Shown: positions 33,537-46,348 of the stretch, in pieces
Layout of the letters: the number at the start of each line of letters is the position of its first letter
Position numbering within the stretch: the first letter of the stretch is position 1
Assembly: GCA_002794785.1 (NCBI GenBank)
Contig: NBBA01000002.1
Coordinates: forward strand, 434,001 to 498,000
DNA from: Coniferiporia sulphurascens
Taxonomy: Eukaryota > Basidiomycota > Agaricomycetes > Hymenochaetales > Hymenochaetaceae
Direction: 5' to 3'
DNA: 64,000 nucleotides
Program-made: the position numbers and the translations under genes
The notes under the pieces: model-generated
The model's input: the letters and a program-made list of their open reading frames with translations, nothing else
Databases searched by the model: none
Told to the model about the DNA's origin: nothing

Positions 33537-34396
33537 TAGGTTCTTTTGAGCTTTTTTCCGCCGGCCTGTTAGCGAACTGGATCCATATAATGTAGTCGGA
33601 ACCAAAATACAAGTTACTGCTGGTTCCAAGTCGGTTGCCGAAACGTGGATGCAGCGAATCAAACTTTAATTTACCATGACATACACGTAAAAACAGGACA
33701 CTAGGACACTATGTACATGCGTGGGTTCCCTTAGCCGTCGGCGGCGCCGTCTACACTAAGATTGATGAGGCAAGTGATCCCTAAAACAAGATCCCAACAT
33801 GCTCACACACGCCCGATCATAGCCGAACATGAGTCAAGAAGCGAAAGGAACGCTCAAAACAAGCTCCCTAGTCTCCACCGGTGCTTCCATTTTATCCTTC
33901 ATGTCTTTCCATCAATCAGATTTCATTTTTCACTCTACGCAATATGCGCCACGCTCCCCGCACACAGCCCGCGTGCACTTAGCATTCGTCGATTTCCTTT
34001 CAAGGGGCCCTCAGGAAAAAAAAATCGTAGAAATTGTTCCATCATCCCGTTGTTTAAATGTGTATATCAATTGTTCTCCCAGGAACAATGTTCGTACAGT
34101 ATATCCTTACAACATTCTTAAGCGGATCCATCCGAGAAATATTTTTGCTATCGGAAATTGCTAGTCCTTTCAAATCTCAGATCTAGCCGGTCAGTAGTTA
34201 GGGGGAACTCGGTCAAGTCCTCCCGTAAACTCGACTGGAATTCCTAACAAAATGCCACTACATGAAAGGCTACCTTAGTCGACTGGCCTCGGATATTCGA
34301 CATCCGGGAGACAAAGAGTCACAGGATACGAGAGAAGGAGGTAAAATTTATACGGAAGGGCCGAGGTTTCAATACTACATGGATGTCAAACCAAAG
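33537..34396. other. Intergenic, nothing recognised
   Basis: Two overlapping plus frames (33762-34121 and 33829-34164) are Ser/His-rich without a family motif and are probably not coding. Confidence 0.4.
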
Positions 34397-35565
34397 TCAT
34401 ACTTCCTCTACGTCTGAGCTGGACATTGCCAACAGGGATGGTTGCGTTTTGCTTTTTTCTCCACATGAGCAATACGAGCAGTACGGCTCTGCCTTCTCCG
34501 CAATCTGAGTGCTGGACCCCACCGACGTCACCGCCAATCCCCTAGGCGGCGTGAATTCTACCGTGGTTAAAGCCGTGCTCACTGAGCTTTTGGAGGCGGA
34601 GGATATGCCCTTTGCAATCCTTAGGATAATTAAATTAGACGCGATGACCCAGTTAATGAAGAGTCAGAAAAATTCGAACATCAAATGAAGACGGGGTGCT
34701 CTTATACCTGTATATTACCAGTCATGGGGAAAAAAATATCCTCCGACAGGCTGTTTGTTAAAAACGAAGCAAGTACCATAACTTCGAACATCGCATATAG
34801 AGCTGCACTCTCAACAGATACTGACAGGATGGCGGTATACAATTTTCCGTTTCCCAGCCCGAAGACATTACGAAGCCTGGATCGGTATTGGAGGAGACGT
34901 CCAGCGATGAGCGCTGTCAGAATTATGTTAAGGGACAATGAGAGGGACCAGTTAGCTGTTCCAAACACTTGGACAATGTGTGTGGAGTAGTTTGCGCCAG
35001 GGTTCGCTGAAAATACAAGGAGAGCGATAGATGTCCCAACAGACCCCAAGTAAATGAGTATAGGCACGATCATGACGATAGTTTGGTATCTTCCGACCCA
35101 AATAATGTAACATCGAAACAACTAGATGATAGTAAGCTTAGCAAAGACATGAAAAAAAAACAGAATTGAAAAGCAGAGCTCACTGAGTATCCATCGACAA
35201 GCCAGGTATTAATTGAATACGCGGAATCGACTACTACCTCTGGCCAGACGTTAAGAAAATCCTGGCTTGTTGGATCGTCAATGGTCTGTTTCTGCGAGTA
35301 ATTCACGGCGACGCCCATATAGACTGTCGTTACGCATAGCAGTGTGATCGTATACGTGAGCAGAATAGGTGACTTCTTGCGTAGAAGATAATAAATGTTT
35401 GTCAAGGCCAGGCCGATGTAGGCACCTGCGTTACAACAGTGGATCAGTTTGTGGTATGCGGTTCGAACTAGTAGGCGCTTGCTGACCGAATAGAATGGAT
35501 GCTACATTAGATGCAATGAAAGTGATGTTCTGAATGGTTTGAAGAGAGGGAGCAATGCCCGACAT
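34397..35565 (-). CDS. Polytopic membrane protein, basidiomycete orphan family; splice defect
   Basis: Exon 1 35565-35487 (MSGIAPSLQTIQNITFIASN), exon 2 35425-35184 and exon 3 35121-34708 join in phase. Hydrophobic helices include ILLTYTITLLCVTTVYMGVA, IVMIVPILIYLGSVGTSIAL and WSLSLSLNIILTALIAGRLL. The sequence RCYIIWVGRYQ before a helix is typical of a large Agaricomycete family of seven-helix-like proteins of unknown function. The last exon (RIAKGISSASKSS to the TGA at 34397) should begin at 34648 in phase, but the bases before it read AACTGG, with no AG acceptor anywhere in the intron. Either splicing is non-canonical or the copy is damaged. Confidence 0.7.
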
Positions 35566-36569
35566 CGCATTCGAGACACAGTGGTTAACGTCTGTGCTGT
35601 CCACGCGCCCGGGGGAGAGGGACTTGGTGACTCCTGGTGGGGCAAGGTAGCTAGTAGGCGGTTGAACCGTTGAAGTATCGCGCGCGTCTGGCCTCTAGTT
35701 TATTATCTGGCCGCGCGTGTGTAATCGCAATTGTGCGGCCATACTGGACATATGTTCGTTGATTGTCGCAGTGATCGGCCTAACGCCTTTCCATCTCAAC
35801 CATGGATTGATGCGTGGGTCCCCCACAATAGGAAGGCGCCGGAGTGAAGATACTGGTTGCAAGTTCTCACGAGGGGGTTATTTCTCACGATTGCAAGGCG
35901 TACGTAGGAGTCACGTGTCAGCTTTTTCGCGTGCTATGCTGTAAGGGAGGCTTCGCCCCTCCAATCAATAGTTAAAATGCGGGCGGCTACAACCACCAGG
36001 ATGGCAGCTTACTTACAATTATCTTTACGCTGGTGGGAATCAGTGACTAGGAGTGCGATTTCGCCGCGTAATACCGAGTGCTTTAGGCCTGCTACTCGGA
36101 GACACTGGTGGGAATATTGAAGTGAGCCCACCATTACTGACCTTTCGTTCTTTGTGGGAAGATAGGCCAGTTAGATATGAAGAAGACCTCCGGATTTGTT
36201 GCGTTTCGGTGGGATTTCTCGGCAACAAATCGCCGGGATCTCCGGCCAATAAAAACTACGTAATAAGCATCAAACTGTCTTCCGGCCGCCTATCAACTCC
36301 GGGTCCGTGACCCTGTAAATTCCGGCGCCCGCAGCTCGCTACCCATTCAGTCTCTTTTACTTTTTGAGTTTGTCGTACTTTTGTATCCACGTTGCATGGC
36401 AGGGAGTCGCGCCCTACTTCGGAAATCAATGCCGGGCCCGTTTGCGGCTTTTCAAACCTCGGAAAATCAGCACCAAATGGAAGAAGGATCAAGTACATGG
36501 GACACCTGCTAAGTCCCTTTCTTGTCCATCTATTCACGACTGCCAGACGGTGCGCAAGACGCCGGCAAG
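35566..36569. other. Intergenic, nothing recognised
   Basis: Short frames only. The 158-aa minus frame at 36256-36732 is the shadow of the But2-like gene that starts at 36570. Confidence 0.45.
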
Positions 36570-37494
36570 ATGAGCTATTCGCAGGTCCCAACTGAAGACA
36601 CCTTACCGGCAGAGGAATTTGAGAAGTCACCACAGTCCAGGGATGCTGCCCTTCTCTGGTCGTCCATTTGCGGTTCTCATACAGTGCCCGAGGAAAATCG
36701 GTCTCGCACATTTTGGACACTTCTCGTGACATTTGTCGCTATACTCATCACCTTTCTCAACCTATCTCTACTGAGCATCGACATCTTCCATTCTCGTGGC
36801 TCTGAATCTGTAACACTTCGACGGCCGAGCACCTATATAGGACTCGACCAGCTTAAACGCAACGCGTCGTCACCCGGCTGGCCTCGCACGCGTTATGATT
36901 TCCCCGATTATTTTGAAGTGGTGAACTCACGCATGCCCAATGAACTACGAACTGATGCAAGACAAGTAAATTTAGACTCCACGGTACGCAATTTTCCCCC
37001 GTAAGCAGCACTTATAGCAGTGGCTGAATATGTTACACAACCAGCACACCGTAATCATGCACTTTACCATCCGAGATTTTGGCTTGGAAAATTGTGCGGT
37101 ATCGTCATTCTTCCCGAAGCAGGATCAGTATCCCGCCAAGCAGTTCATCCGAGGGAACTTTACCAATAATCTTCAAGTCTGGCTATTAGAAGACACCAAA
37201 GGATCGCCACTGGGGAAATTTCAACCGTCTACGAAGCCTCAAAGGAATAGGCTCTTGGGAACCTTGGATGCTTCAATCACTCATGATTCCACGCCATTTT
37301 TCCACTGTCCTTCTCGCTCAACGCTAACTGTCGAAATCTTGTGCCCTGATACTGAGTGTACGCTGGAATTCTTACAGGAGAGACCCGGGCGGAAGCTGGG
37401 TAGGTTCATTAATGTTCATTTTCGCTCGTGTTCAACATTTAAAGATTTAATTCCAGGCTTCTGGCTATTTCAGAGTGAAGATTTACCGTCGTGA
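36570..37494 (+). CDS. But2-C-terminal-like type II membrane protein
   Basis: ATG 36570 gives MSYSQVPTEDTLPAEEFEKS, a soluble N-terminus followed by one transmembrane helix (LLVTFVAILITFLNLSLLS) and the family block RPSTYIGLDQLKR. Exons are 36570-36983, 37045-37398 and 37456-37494. The first intron (donor GTACGC at 36984, acceptor CCAG at 37044) restores phase 0, giving HTVIMHFTIRDFGLENCAV. The C-terminal part resembles the ubiquitin-3-binding But2 C-terminal domain found in many Agaricomycete proteins of unknown function. It ends GFWLFQSEDLPS. The ORF also reads through intron 2 without a stop, so retention is possible. Confidence 0.75.
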
Positions 37495-38201
37495 TAGCTT
37501 AATGCCGTAGTGTATAAATGTCGTCTTTTCGGGCTCAGCTTTTTGTAAACAAAGAGTGCAGAACTAGACTCTGCATCCTCCACTCTTATCGCATGACGCT
37601 GGTCTTTCTCGAATCTAACATGCGTTTAAGTCGGCTCCTTAAGCCCCATTCTACTAAGGGACCCATATTAAAACGGTGCGTGTGATACTCTCAGGTCGTG
37701 GATGCTGTGTAACTTAAGCACGTTTTTCTCATGGCCTCACTGGTATATTTAGGGTTTATTGGGGGGCGAAGTCTCCTTTTTTTTACAGGGCACTCCAAAA
37801 AGGTATCACGTGATGCTTGTGTGCGCGGCACGCTCCCGGTGAGAACTTGCAACCAGTCCTGCATAGCCCTATCTTCGCCTGTTTTCCTATTGTGAGGGAC
37901 CCGCGTATCAATCCGTGGTTAGCAGCCGGATGATGGTGAGCAGAACGCTTGATGCGGTGCTAAACTCTACCGACTGAATGGGTATAGTACACCGCGGAAA
38001 GTGGGCGCTGATATGCACAGCCGAACATTAAATATTAGCGAAATTGGATACGCCAGCAAACAGCCCGTGGACGATGAACAGATAAAAATGAGAGGCGCGT
38101 TGCCAGGCTTCGCATATAAAGCTTATTTTCCCTCCTCAATCCTAGCCTCACCGAAGAACAGTCCTCCATACGGGAGCGTTTGTTACACTCCGGATACTGA
38201 G
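37495..38201. other. Intergenic, upstream of small secreted protein 1
   Basis: No recognisable gene. An ATG-initiated frame starting at 38001 runs into the next gene in frame, but the signal peptide begins only at the ATG at 38202. Confidence 0.45.
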
Positions 38202-38516
38202 ATGATTTTTACCTCGAGAGTCCTTACATTCTGGACTGCAACTTTCGTCGGGATACTATTTATGCTACTTTCCGCTGCCAACGCTGTCGATCCCACCCCA
38301 TCGGGTACGGCTCTCCGCTATATTTCACTTTCGGAAGGATACGTACTCAAATATTGGTAACAGACGGATCCGTAGATCCTGAGACCTCAGGAGCACATGT
38401 GCACGACGATATTGTATTCTTCTATGCCGATGAGCCCGTGGGTAAGTAACTCTTCCTTTGTACATGCAGAAATTTCGTCAGCTCAAGATAAATGCCCACT
38501 CCCAGACTCAGAATGA
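38202..38516 (+). CDS. Small secreted protein, 75 aa, 3 exons (paralogue 1)
   Basis: Exons 38202-38304, 38364-38441 and 38470-38516 join in phase. The signal peptide reads MIFTSRVLTFWTATFVGILF, then MLLSAANAV. The mature part is about 45 residues and acidic (DPETSGAHVHDDIVFF), ending KCPLPDSE. Introns are 59 and 28 nt; the second is unusually short, so its borders are less sure. A paralogue with the same three-exon plan, a similar signal sequence and the SG...D.VFF core lies at 39972. No known family. Candidates are an effector-like protein, a peptide precursor or a pheromone-like peptide; it lacks a CAAX end. Confidence 0.6.
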
Positions 38517-38940
38517 TGATATTACGGGTGTAAGGAAGCTCCTTAATGGTATCTATTCCGATCGGTTCCTTTCTCTGAGAAAAAAGTTAGTTTGAGCTCC
38601 ACTTATTGGATGCGTTGAGTCGGTCCCGTAACTCGTAGGGACTACACATTCCATCTCTTAGGCACTGTGCAGCTTTTGGACCTTGTGATTGTATTGTCTA
38701 CATGCTACTTTACTATGAGGGTAGGAACCTCACTGGCACATTATTTGTTGTACTTTGTAGTATTCATTTGAAGAGTCTTTCCAAACCCATTCACGTATGG
38801 AAGCTCTATTTCAGAGGATTTGAGCCCCGCTAAAGAAAGAACGACCGGCGGCTATTGCATAACTGTTCCCACGGTCGCCTCGGCAATTGGTGGGTGGGCC
38901 AGGGCCCGGGGAGCTCCGTTTTCATACCCGACTGCAACTA
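38517..38940. other. Intergenic, nothing recognised
   Basis: Between small secreted protein 1 and a foldback repeat. No ORF of note. Confidence 0.5.
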
Positions 38941-39227
38941 CACAGCGCCAGAAATGCTATTTGTTCTGTGGGAATGATACAACTGATTGGGATGGAGAAT
39001 GTCAGATTTTTATCTACCAGAAGATGCTTGCCAGAGGCTCGCGAAATTCCAAATGCATTACAATGAAAGACAATGAAGACACATAATGAAACACACCCAA
39101 AGATACAAAATGTATTAAGTATCTGCAAGCCTCTGGCAAGCATCTTCCGGTAGATAAAAATCTGACATTTTCTATTCCATTCATATGCATCATTCCCATG
39201 GAATGAATAGCATTTCTGGCGCCGTGA
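38941..39227. repeat. Foldback/MITE element with about 110-bp inverted arms
   Basis: The left arm starts CACAGCGCCAGAAATGCTAT and includes GTCAGATTTTTATCTACC and AGATGCTTGCCAGAGGC. The right arm repeats these in reverse (GCCTCTGGCAAGCATCT, GGTAGATAAAAATCTGAC, ATAGCATTTCTGGCGCCGTG). The two short ORFs called here on opposite strands are translations of the two arms, not genes. It lies between the two small secreted protein paralogues. Confidence 0.8.
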
Positions 39228-39971
39228 TAACAAGTCTCCGATGCTTGAATTCGCGCCCGAATAATGGCTTCTCAATGCATCCAGGGTTTCGCCAAATTCG
39301 GGGAATGTTGACGGCCGACTTGCATTCGTACATCAGAGCCGAAACACCTGTGCATGGGTGCCGGACACAGCCCCTTTCCGGCCCTGTTGTCAGCGCCGTT
39401 ATGAAGTGTCCTTTGTGATTATCGGACACAATGAGGTCAGCTCCCCTGGCGTTCTTTGTACGTACATATATTTGATTTTTTCTTTACCATCAGCCCACAC
39501 CCGCGGCGTGTCCTACTCGCTTTAAGTATGAACTATGAATACACGAATAGCACACGCAGAAGTTATGCGGCCGTACGAGGTTCATGAGTGTTGAGAAGCT
39601 GGGATCACTGGTGAGATGAAGATACATGTACATCGTGTAGATATTAGGACGGAAATGGCCACTTGGATACGGACAAGATATGTACATGTACATGTAGTGA
39701 ACGATCCGAGAACGACTGCGGTAGGCGGACGCCGCATTCCTGACAGTGGCATATACCGTGAGCTCCGGAAATATGATGGACTAGCAGTCATGTTGATGCT
39801 GTTGACTAAAGTATAAATATAAACGTGTGTGAGATCCGTGCCAGTAGATCACCCACAACTTTTTTAAATTCACTGTCGGACGGAATATATATAAAAGAAT
39901 GGCCCCTCTTATTAACGAAACAATTAGTATCCCACCGAGACATTTGAACTCCATACTGTCCCATTGTACCT
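39228..39971. other. Intergenic, nothing recognised
   Basis: Short frames on both strands, none convincing. A TATATATAAAAG motif at about 39887 may be the promoter of the gene starting at 39972. Confidence 0.45.
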
Positions 39972-40321
39972 ATGCTACCTACCTCGAGATTCCTTGCTTC
40001 CTGGCTTTTTATCTTTGTTGGACTGTTAGCTTTTACAATTGCTGCGGTCGTCCAAGCCAATTCTGCCTCAGTCTGTGGTATGGTTGACTACCTTTCGTGT
40101 TTTTTCGCGTGCTTACATTCTCATTTCTTTTTCACAGCTGAGGACAGTACTGAGGACAGTATTAAGGCTGCCGCGGCCAACTCAGGAGATCCTCTCAAGG
40201 ACTGTGTATTCTTTGCCTACGAAGATTTCAATGGTAAGTGCTTCCTCATTAGTCTTGGATTAAAGATCTTATCAGTAAAACCACTAAATAAAATAAAATA
40301 TATCCAGATTCAGATTTATAA
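39972..40321 (+). CDS. Small secreted protein, 71 aa, 3 exons (paralogue 2)
   Basis: Exons 39972-40077, 40138-40233 and 40308-40321 join in phase. The signal peptide reads MLPTSRFLASWLFIFVGLLA, then FTIAAVVQANSA. The acidic mature part (CAEDSTEDSIKAAAANSGDP) is followed by KDCVFFAYEDF and ends DSDL. It shares gene structure, the TSR start of the signal and the VFF core with the protein at 38202. A TATATATAAAAG element lies about 85 nt upstream. Function unknown. Confidence 0.65.
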
Positions 40322-40736
40322 TCAGACTAATCTCTCTCAATATTAGCTTAGGGTAAGGCGCCGTCGGCTCCTTTCCCTGTTTGACGCGAAGCTAGTCGAT
40401 AGTCTACTTGTACATTCGGTTTCTGTGCGTTATTCTTGTGTAGATTGAATCCGTAACGGCAAATAAACCGCCGCGAAAGCCGTCGAGCGATCACTGATTT
40501 CGGACGTCTTCTGTATTTTGCTTGTTTGCCCATAGTTATGCTGGTACAAGTTCAATATTTATCGTAGTAGCGTGTATTTCGACAGTACATTGTGTCGCAG
40601 CACATTACATAAATAGCCAATTCCAATTCACGAAGGTACTATGATCAAAGCATTAATATTTTAACTTCTTACCGGCGGTAAAAAGTAAGCGCACCTGGGG
40701 GGATATCTACTTCCTGCGGACTGAGATACCAGGCAC
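40322..40736. other. Intergenic, nothing recognised
   Basis: 3' flanks of two convergent genes. No motif seen. Confidence 0.5.
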
Positions 40737-43465
40737 CTATGATAGGGGCGGTCGGTTAACGGAATGTGACTTGTTAGAGAATGTGTAGACTGAGTACGTA
40801 CGATCTCCAACCATGTGTTTCTCATTGTATGTCGAGCCATCACCAAGCCAGTAAAACCGATTCTTGGATTCACCCAACGGCTCGTAGTTGAAATCCTCCC
40901 AGCGAGGATTTTCCAAAGTCTTGATCGCATGGAGACAAGAGCCTAAAGTCGAAGTTAGCATGAGTTTCCGACAAAAATAATTGTAGTAGATACCCGGCCA
41001 CAGTCCTACAACGCGACCCTCCTCCTTTCCCATCTTGTACCACGAACGACACTTCTCACTGTAGACGGTCTTTGCACTTGCATGAGCACTTCGTTTCGCA
41101 CCAGGTTCCTAGCTCAGTCAACTCACTGTTGGGAAATAATGCTGAAGTCACCGAAGGTAAGGCGTATGCACGGAGGGAATCCACGTGAGCTACTTACCTG
41201 AAGATACTCGTCGAAGTCAGCAACTGCCTCCTTCTTTGGTTCGATACTCTTCAAATGCTCCCTTTGCATCTTCTTCACCGCCGCAATAGAATACTCGATC
41301 TGGCGCTCGATGATGGCGAGGAGCGATCCCGAGCCGATTCCTGAGTTTGGCCCTTGCGACGTGAACCAATTCGGGAAGCCATCCGTGCATATGGACAGGT
41401 ATGTCTCGGGGTGGGGACTGTACCGCTCATTAAGGGACTTTCCTCCACGGCCGATCACGGGGAAAGGAAATTGGTATGACGTATCGTATCCTACGCATTA
41501 AGAATTCATAAAAAGAAAGAACGCGACTTGTAAACTGTGAGCCTCACCGGTTGCACATACAATTGTGTCTAATTCTTGATGCGTTCCATCGACGAGCTCA
41601 ATTCCCGTTTCCGTCACTTTCTTGATATTAGTTGGGACGAAGTCGACCTAAGAGAGTGTTCAGTCTTTTGGAGTTACGAGTCTGTATCGAAAACTGACGT
41701 TATCTTTGCACAACGCCTCAAGGTAGCCTGGACCAGGTGTAAGACGCCTGCACGCGACGGCGAAATCAGGCAACACTTGAATCAGGACGCGGATCAGTGA
41801 GCGCTTCGTGTGAATCGATTTGAGTTAAATCAACGAAAAAACCCACGATGATCGGCGATCCAGGGCTTCTTCTCGAGCCTTTTGATCATATTCTCTTTGA
41901 ATGCTTGCCTCGCACCCTTCTGCATGTCAGAGCCTCTGATAGTCGAAAAGTGTCCAGCCTGTAGAGTTTAAAGGTGAGTATCGGAAAGGAGACCGACAAA
42001 AGCTTCTCACATTGAGTTCTGACTCAAGTTCGTGTCTGAACTCCTTATAAAAAGTAGGGTCTTCGAATTGCTCTTTATCCGATTCTGAAAACTCGTCTAT
42101 TTCCGGATTTCAGCGTTCTCCTCTTTTTTGTAGGTCGATTTCACGTGACCCACAATGGTTGGAGGCCGAGTCGTGCTTCATTATTTCCGCCAGCTTGTCC
42201 GAAACAAAAGGAGGAGAAAGCCAGGTCTTCCCGCGAACGTAATTGAATAAGTGTTTGACGCGAGACTGAAGCGCAGGAACGATTTGAAGCGCCGAAGATC
42301 CCTGATCGAATGGGCGAGTCAATAATGTGATCAGTCAAGGAGAATACTAATTCTTACGACACCGATTACGCCGACCCTCTTTTCCCCCCAGTCCTTCACA
42401 CTGTCTTTCCAGTCCTCCGACCCATCTACCTCCCAATTAGCCGAATGGAGAACCTTGCCTCGGAAATTCTTTAGGCCTTCAATGTCTGGCCAGTCCCACC
42501 GACTAAGGCCGCCGACACCCGCGTGAACGAAATCCGCTGTATCTTCGATGATCTCGAATTGTTCGTTCTCAGGTGTGGAGCCGGGTACTGGTCGCCGCAA
42601 TTTGAGGTGCCATTTGCCGGTCTCTTCATTATAGCGCGCGTGAACAAGCTCGTGTTGGAGTTTGATATAGCGCATAAGCTTATACTTGTCAACGACGCGC
42701 TCAAGGTAGGCGCGGATTTCGGGGCCCGGTGCGTAAAATGCGGACCATTGAGTCTGGAGTAATATGTTCGAGAAGCTTGAACGAAAGGGAGATAGGATGG
42801 CTGACTTACATTCTCATCAAAAGTCAATTGATACTGTCGGCGGAAAACTATTTTAGTCTGCCATCAAGTAAATCCCGACACAAAACGCACGCAATGGGAG
42901 GGTATATCGCAAGCCAAACCCTAAGATGCGGCCGCATTGTTAAAACAAGGAAACCATCTAAAAGGAGCCAATTGCATACCGGATATTTGTTAGAGTACCA
43001 CGTCCCGCCGATTCCTGCGTTCTTATCATAAATCGTAAGATCTAAGTTCTTGATGCGTTGCGGAAATCTGGGGACGGAGTTAGCCGGGGCTATAGATAGG
43101 AGGAATTGCACAAGCCTAATCCCGGCAATGATGCCGCTGAAGCCTGTCCCGATGACGACAACTTTCATGGGTCTCTCGTCGTCAATGCATGCATTACTGA
43201 GCTTGAATTCCGAGGCACTCGATTTGAAGTTATCCTGTAAACCTAGACTATCCATGCCTTTGAAGAAAGAGCGATCCTTGAAGCCATCGAGAGGTGACAG
43301 TGGGCTTGACACGCTATCCGGGCTCAGAGGGGTAAAGGGACTGAGTGGGCTGACGCCATTAGCATTCGGATCATCGGTAGGCTTTCCTTCAACCTCAGGG
43401 ATAGTGATAGAGGGTTTCAAACCACTCTCAGGGGTATCCAAGACATGCTGAGCTCCAGTTGACAT
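40737..43465 (-). CDS. Baeyer-Villiger-type FAD/NADPH monooxygenase, many exons
   Basis: ATG at 43465; stop at 40737. A long Ser/Pro-rich N-terminal extension precedes the FAD Rossmann motif VVVIGTGFSGIIAGIRL and GIGGTWYSNKYP (exon 1 43465-42980). Next come GLACDIPSH, QYQLTFDEN, WSAFYAPGPEIRAYLERV, then the Baeyer-Villiger-like fingerprint LKNFRGKVLHSANW (about 42430), the NADPH Rossmann segment RVGVIGV (about 42355) followed by GSSALQIVPALQ, and IVCATGYDTSYQFPFP. Late exons include FPNWFTSQGPNSGIGSGSLL and CRSWYKMGKEEGRVVGLWPG. The family oxidises ketones to esters, or N/S atoms, in secondary metabolism. No frame-breaking change was seen, but several exon borders, including a possible GC-AG intron near 42890, are approximate. 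Confidence 0.82.
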
Positions 43466-44200
43466 TGCGCTGGTTTCAGTGGCAGTTCCCAACGAGCGCG
43501 CGAGAGGGCAAGTATGTTGTTAGCGAGGGTTGCCGTCGCAGTTGCATTATAGACATTTCTCTCACCGAGATATAGTCTGTGGGATAAAGCATTCAACAGA
43601 GGCGTTCCAATCCCTTTTCCTGGGGTCACGATGGGTGCAGTCCGGGGCAGCTGAAATCCTCGGCAACTGGGACCGTGAGTAGTGTTGCAAGTGTGGCTAA
43701 TTGTTTTTGCGGAATCCCGGCAATCGCAATAATTCCCACGCTCTTTGCTACCGGCGACCCACCCATTCGGACGACTGAAGACCTACCAAAAACTTCAAAA
43801 ATTATGCGCTAATTCCGTAACGCCAATCCGGAGACAGTGTGCACAGGTCATAATCCAACCTCTCAATTTTTTTAATTTTGTTTCGTCGGAAGACAATCAC
43901 ATTGATGTCTATGTCCGACTCGGACTCAGAGTTGATAGTGTGTGAAGTCGAAGACTCGCCTGGGTCGCCTCTCAGCAACATGGATTAGCGACTTTTAGGA
44001 ATCGTCCGGGAAGCGGTGTTCCGGGAAAATAGAGGAACAACTCAAGGGGTTCGGTGCCTTCAAGTTATCTGGCCTCAGCTTTTGACAAAGTATTCAAATT
44101 GCATCTGTGGCAGGACATCATTACCCACACCGGCCCCCTACCAATGAATTGGAAAACCACTCCCTCCAGTTTGAGAATTTCTGAGACAACTCGACCTGCC
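43466..44200. other. Intergenic, nothing recognised
   Basis: The upstream region of the monooxygenase and the 3' side of cytidine deaminase. Only short unsupported frames. Confidence 0.5.
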
Positions 44201-44942
<742 letters not shown>

Positions 44943-45309
44943 TTTCTTTTATTTACAAGTCCTTCCAAGGTGTAAAGGAGGTGAAAACTTACGCGCGGGT
45001 AAATGGAGACGTAACACAGTGTGACCGTATGCATGCCCATGTACGGTAGCAGAGGTAAGCATGTCACGCTCTCGTACTGTCACTTGCCACTGCCAGGCGT
45101 TCCGGACCATCCCGAGATATTGCTGCTTTCCTTTTCTGGAATGTTAATCGTATGGTGCCAGGAACAACCTGAGGTCTCAAAGTGCGACGGTTACTTGCAC
45201 GCCAGCGTTTGGAAACTTGAACATACTCCTCGAATCTCAACAAACACTGGAAACTGGCGATCTGGGCGGTTCCAGGATATCCTTGCTCAGCGGATAAGGG
45301 CTTGCCGTT
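44943..45309. other. Shared intergenic region of divergent genes
   Basis: Lies between the 5' ends of the cytidine deaminase (-) and the J-domain gene (+), so it should hold both promoters. No clear TATA seen. The 145-aa plus frame at 45021 is not supported. Confidence 0.45.
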
Positions 45310-46348
45310 ATGCACGCCGGTGTTCACAGTGGACTGAACTTCGGCGCATTCGCACACCGTTTCGGCGCCCTTCCCGCACCCCTCAACCATATGCTCTGTG
45401 CCCGTCTGGCCTCCACCACGACTACAGGCGCTGGAGCTGGAGCCGGGGACACAGCTGAGGGAAACGGAGGCTCGAGTTCCAGCGCGGATGTATACCCATT
45501 TCCGAAACATGCACACCCGACACCGTACGAGATTTTTCATCTCAAGCCAGGCGCGCCAGCGGCTGCGGTGAAATCGAGATGTACGTCATTCTAAAGAGGC
45601 GTTGCGATTTGTTTGCAGTCGGTTTGCTTTCTGTGTGTTGGCTCAAATTTCATTGCCACAGACTATGAGCTCGTGCGAATGCACCACCCCGACGCGCCGC
45701 ACGCGCGCAGTATACCTGCGCATGTATCGCATGCTCGCTTTCAGGCCATCAAGGCGGCGCACGATGTCCTCACTGGCAAGACGTTACGGCGCGAATTCCC
45801 CTCGCCGCATTCGCCGCCGGGATCCTCCCACCCTCCACCGTGGGGGAATAGGAGTTACGCGCACGGGACCCACCGGAACGGACATCGTTCACATAACTTA
45901 CATGCGGAGTGGGCACAGGCTGCGAATGAGGCAGAGGCTAGTGCCGATGATAGATGGAAGGACCGGTCGATCATGGCAATTGGACTCGGCGTGCGCCCCT
46001 TTTTTCTATATTGTCTCTCGCAATGCTGTTGCTCAATCAAGTCTTGTCGGTCTACTTCAATACACTTATTTTATGCTCATTGGGTTTTCATTCGGCTATT
46101 TCTAATCCATCAAACCCTCACAGATTATCGGACTCACGGTATTTCCCTTTATTATTTCCTCTTCGGCCTCAAGTATGGGGCACGCTAGCGCTGCACAGAA
46201 TCTCGCACAAGCTCGACGCGAGGCGCGCGAATTTGGGACTTTACGTCGCTCAGAAATTCGGAAGCGCGTTCGTGAGCAGGAGCTAGACCAGGAAAACGAA
46301 GACAGAAACGCCAGCGAAGGATTCAGGAATAATCGACGAATGGACTGA
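45310..46348 (+). CDS. J-domain (DnaJ-like) protein with a C-terminal membrane region
   Basis: Exon 1 45310-45580 begins MHAGVHSGLNFGAFAHRFGA and looks like a mitochondrial presequence (basic, Ser/Ala-rich). It is followed by the J domain TPYEIFHLKPGAPAAAVKSR. Exon 2 from 45662 continues YYELVRMHHPDAPHA with the diagnostic HPD, then RFQAIKAAHDVLTGKTLR. A His/Pro/Ala-rich stretch follows (NLHAEWAQAANEAEASADD). The last exon, from about 46123 (IIGLTVF), reads AQNLAQARREAREFGTLRRS and ends at TGA 46346-46348. Mid-gene intron borders near 45990-46120 are uncertain. J proteins stimulate Hsp70 ATPase; the presequence suggests mitochondria. Confidence 0.78.

Noticed and set aside
38922..39275. Two overlapping Cys/Lys-rich ORFs on opposite strands
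   Set aside because: They are translations of the two arms of an inverted repeat.
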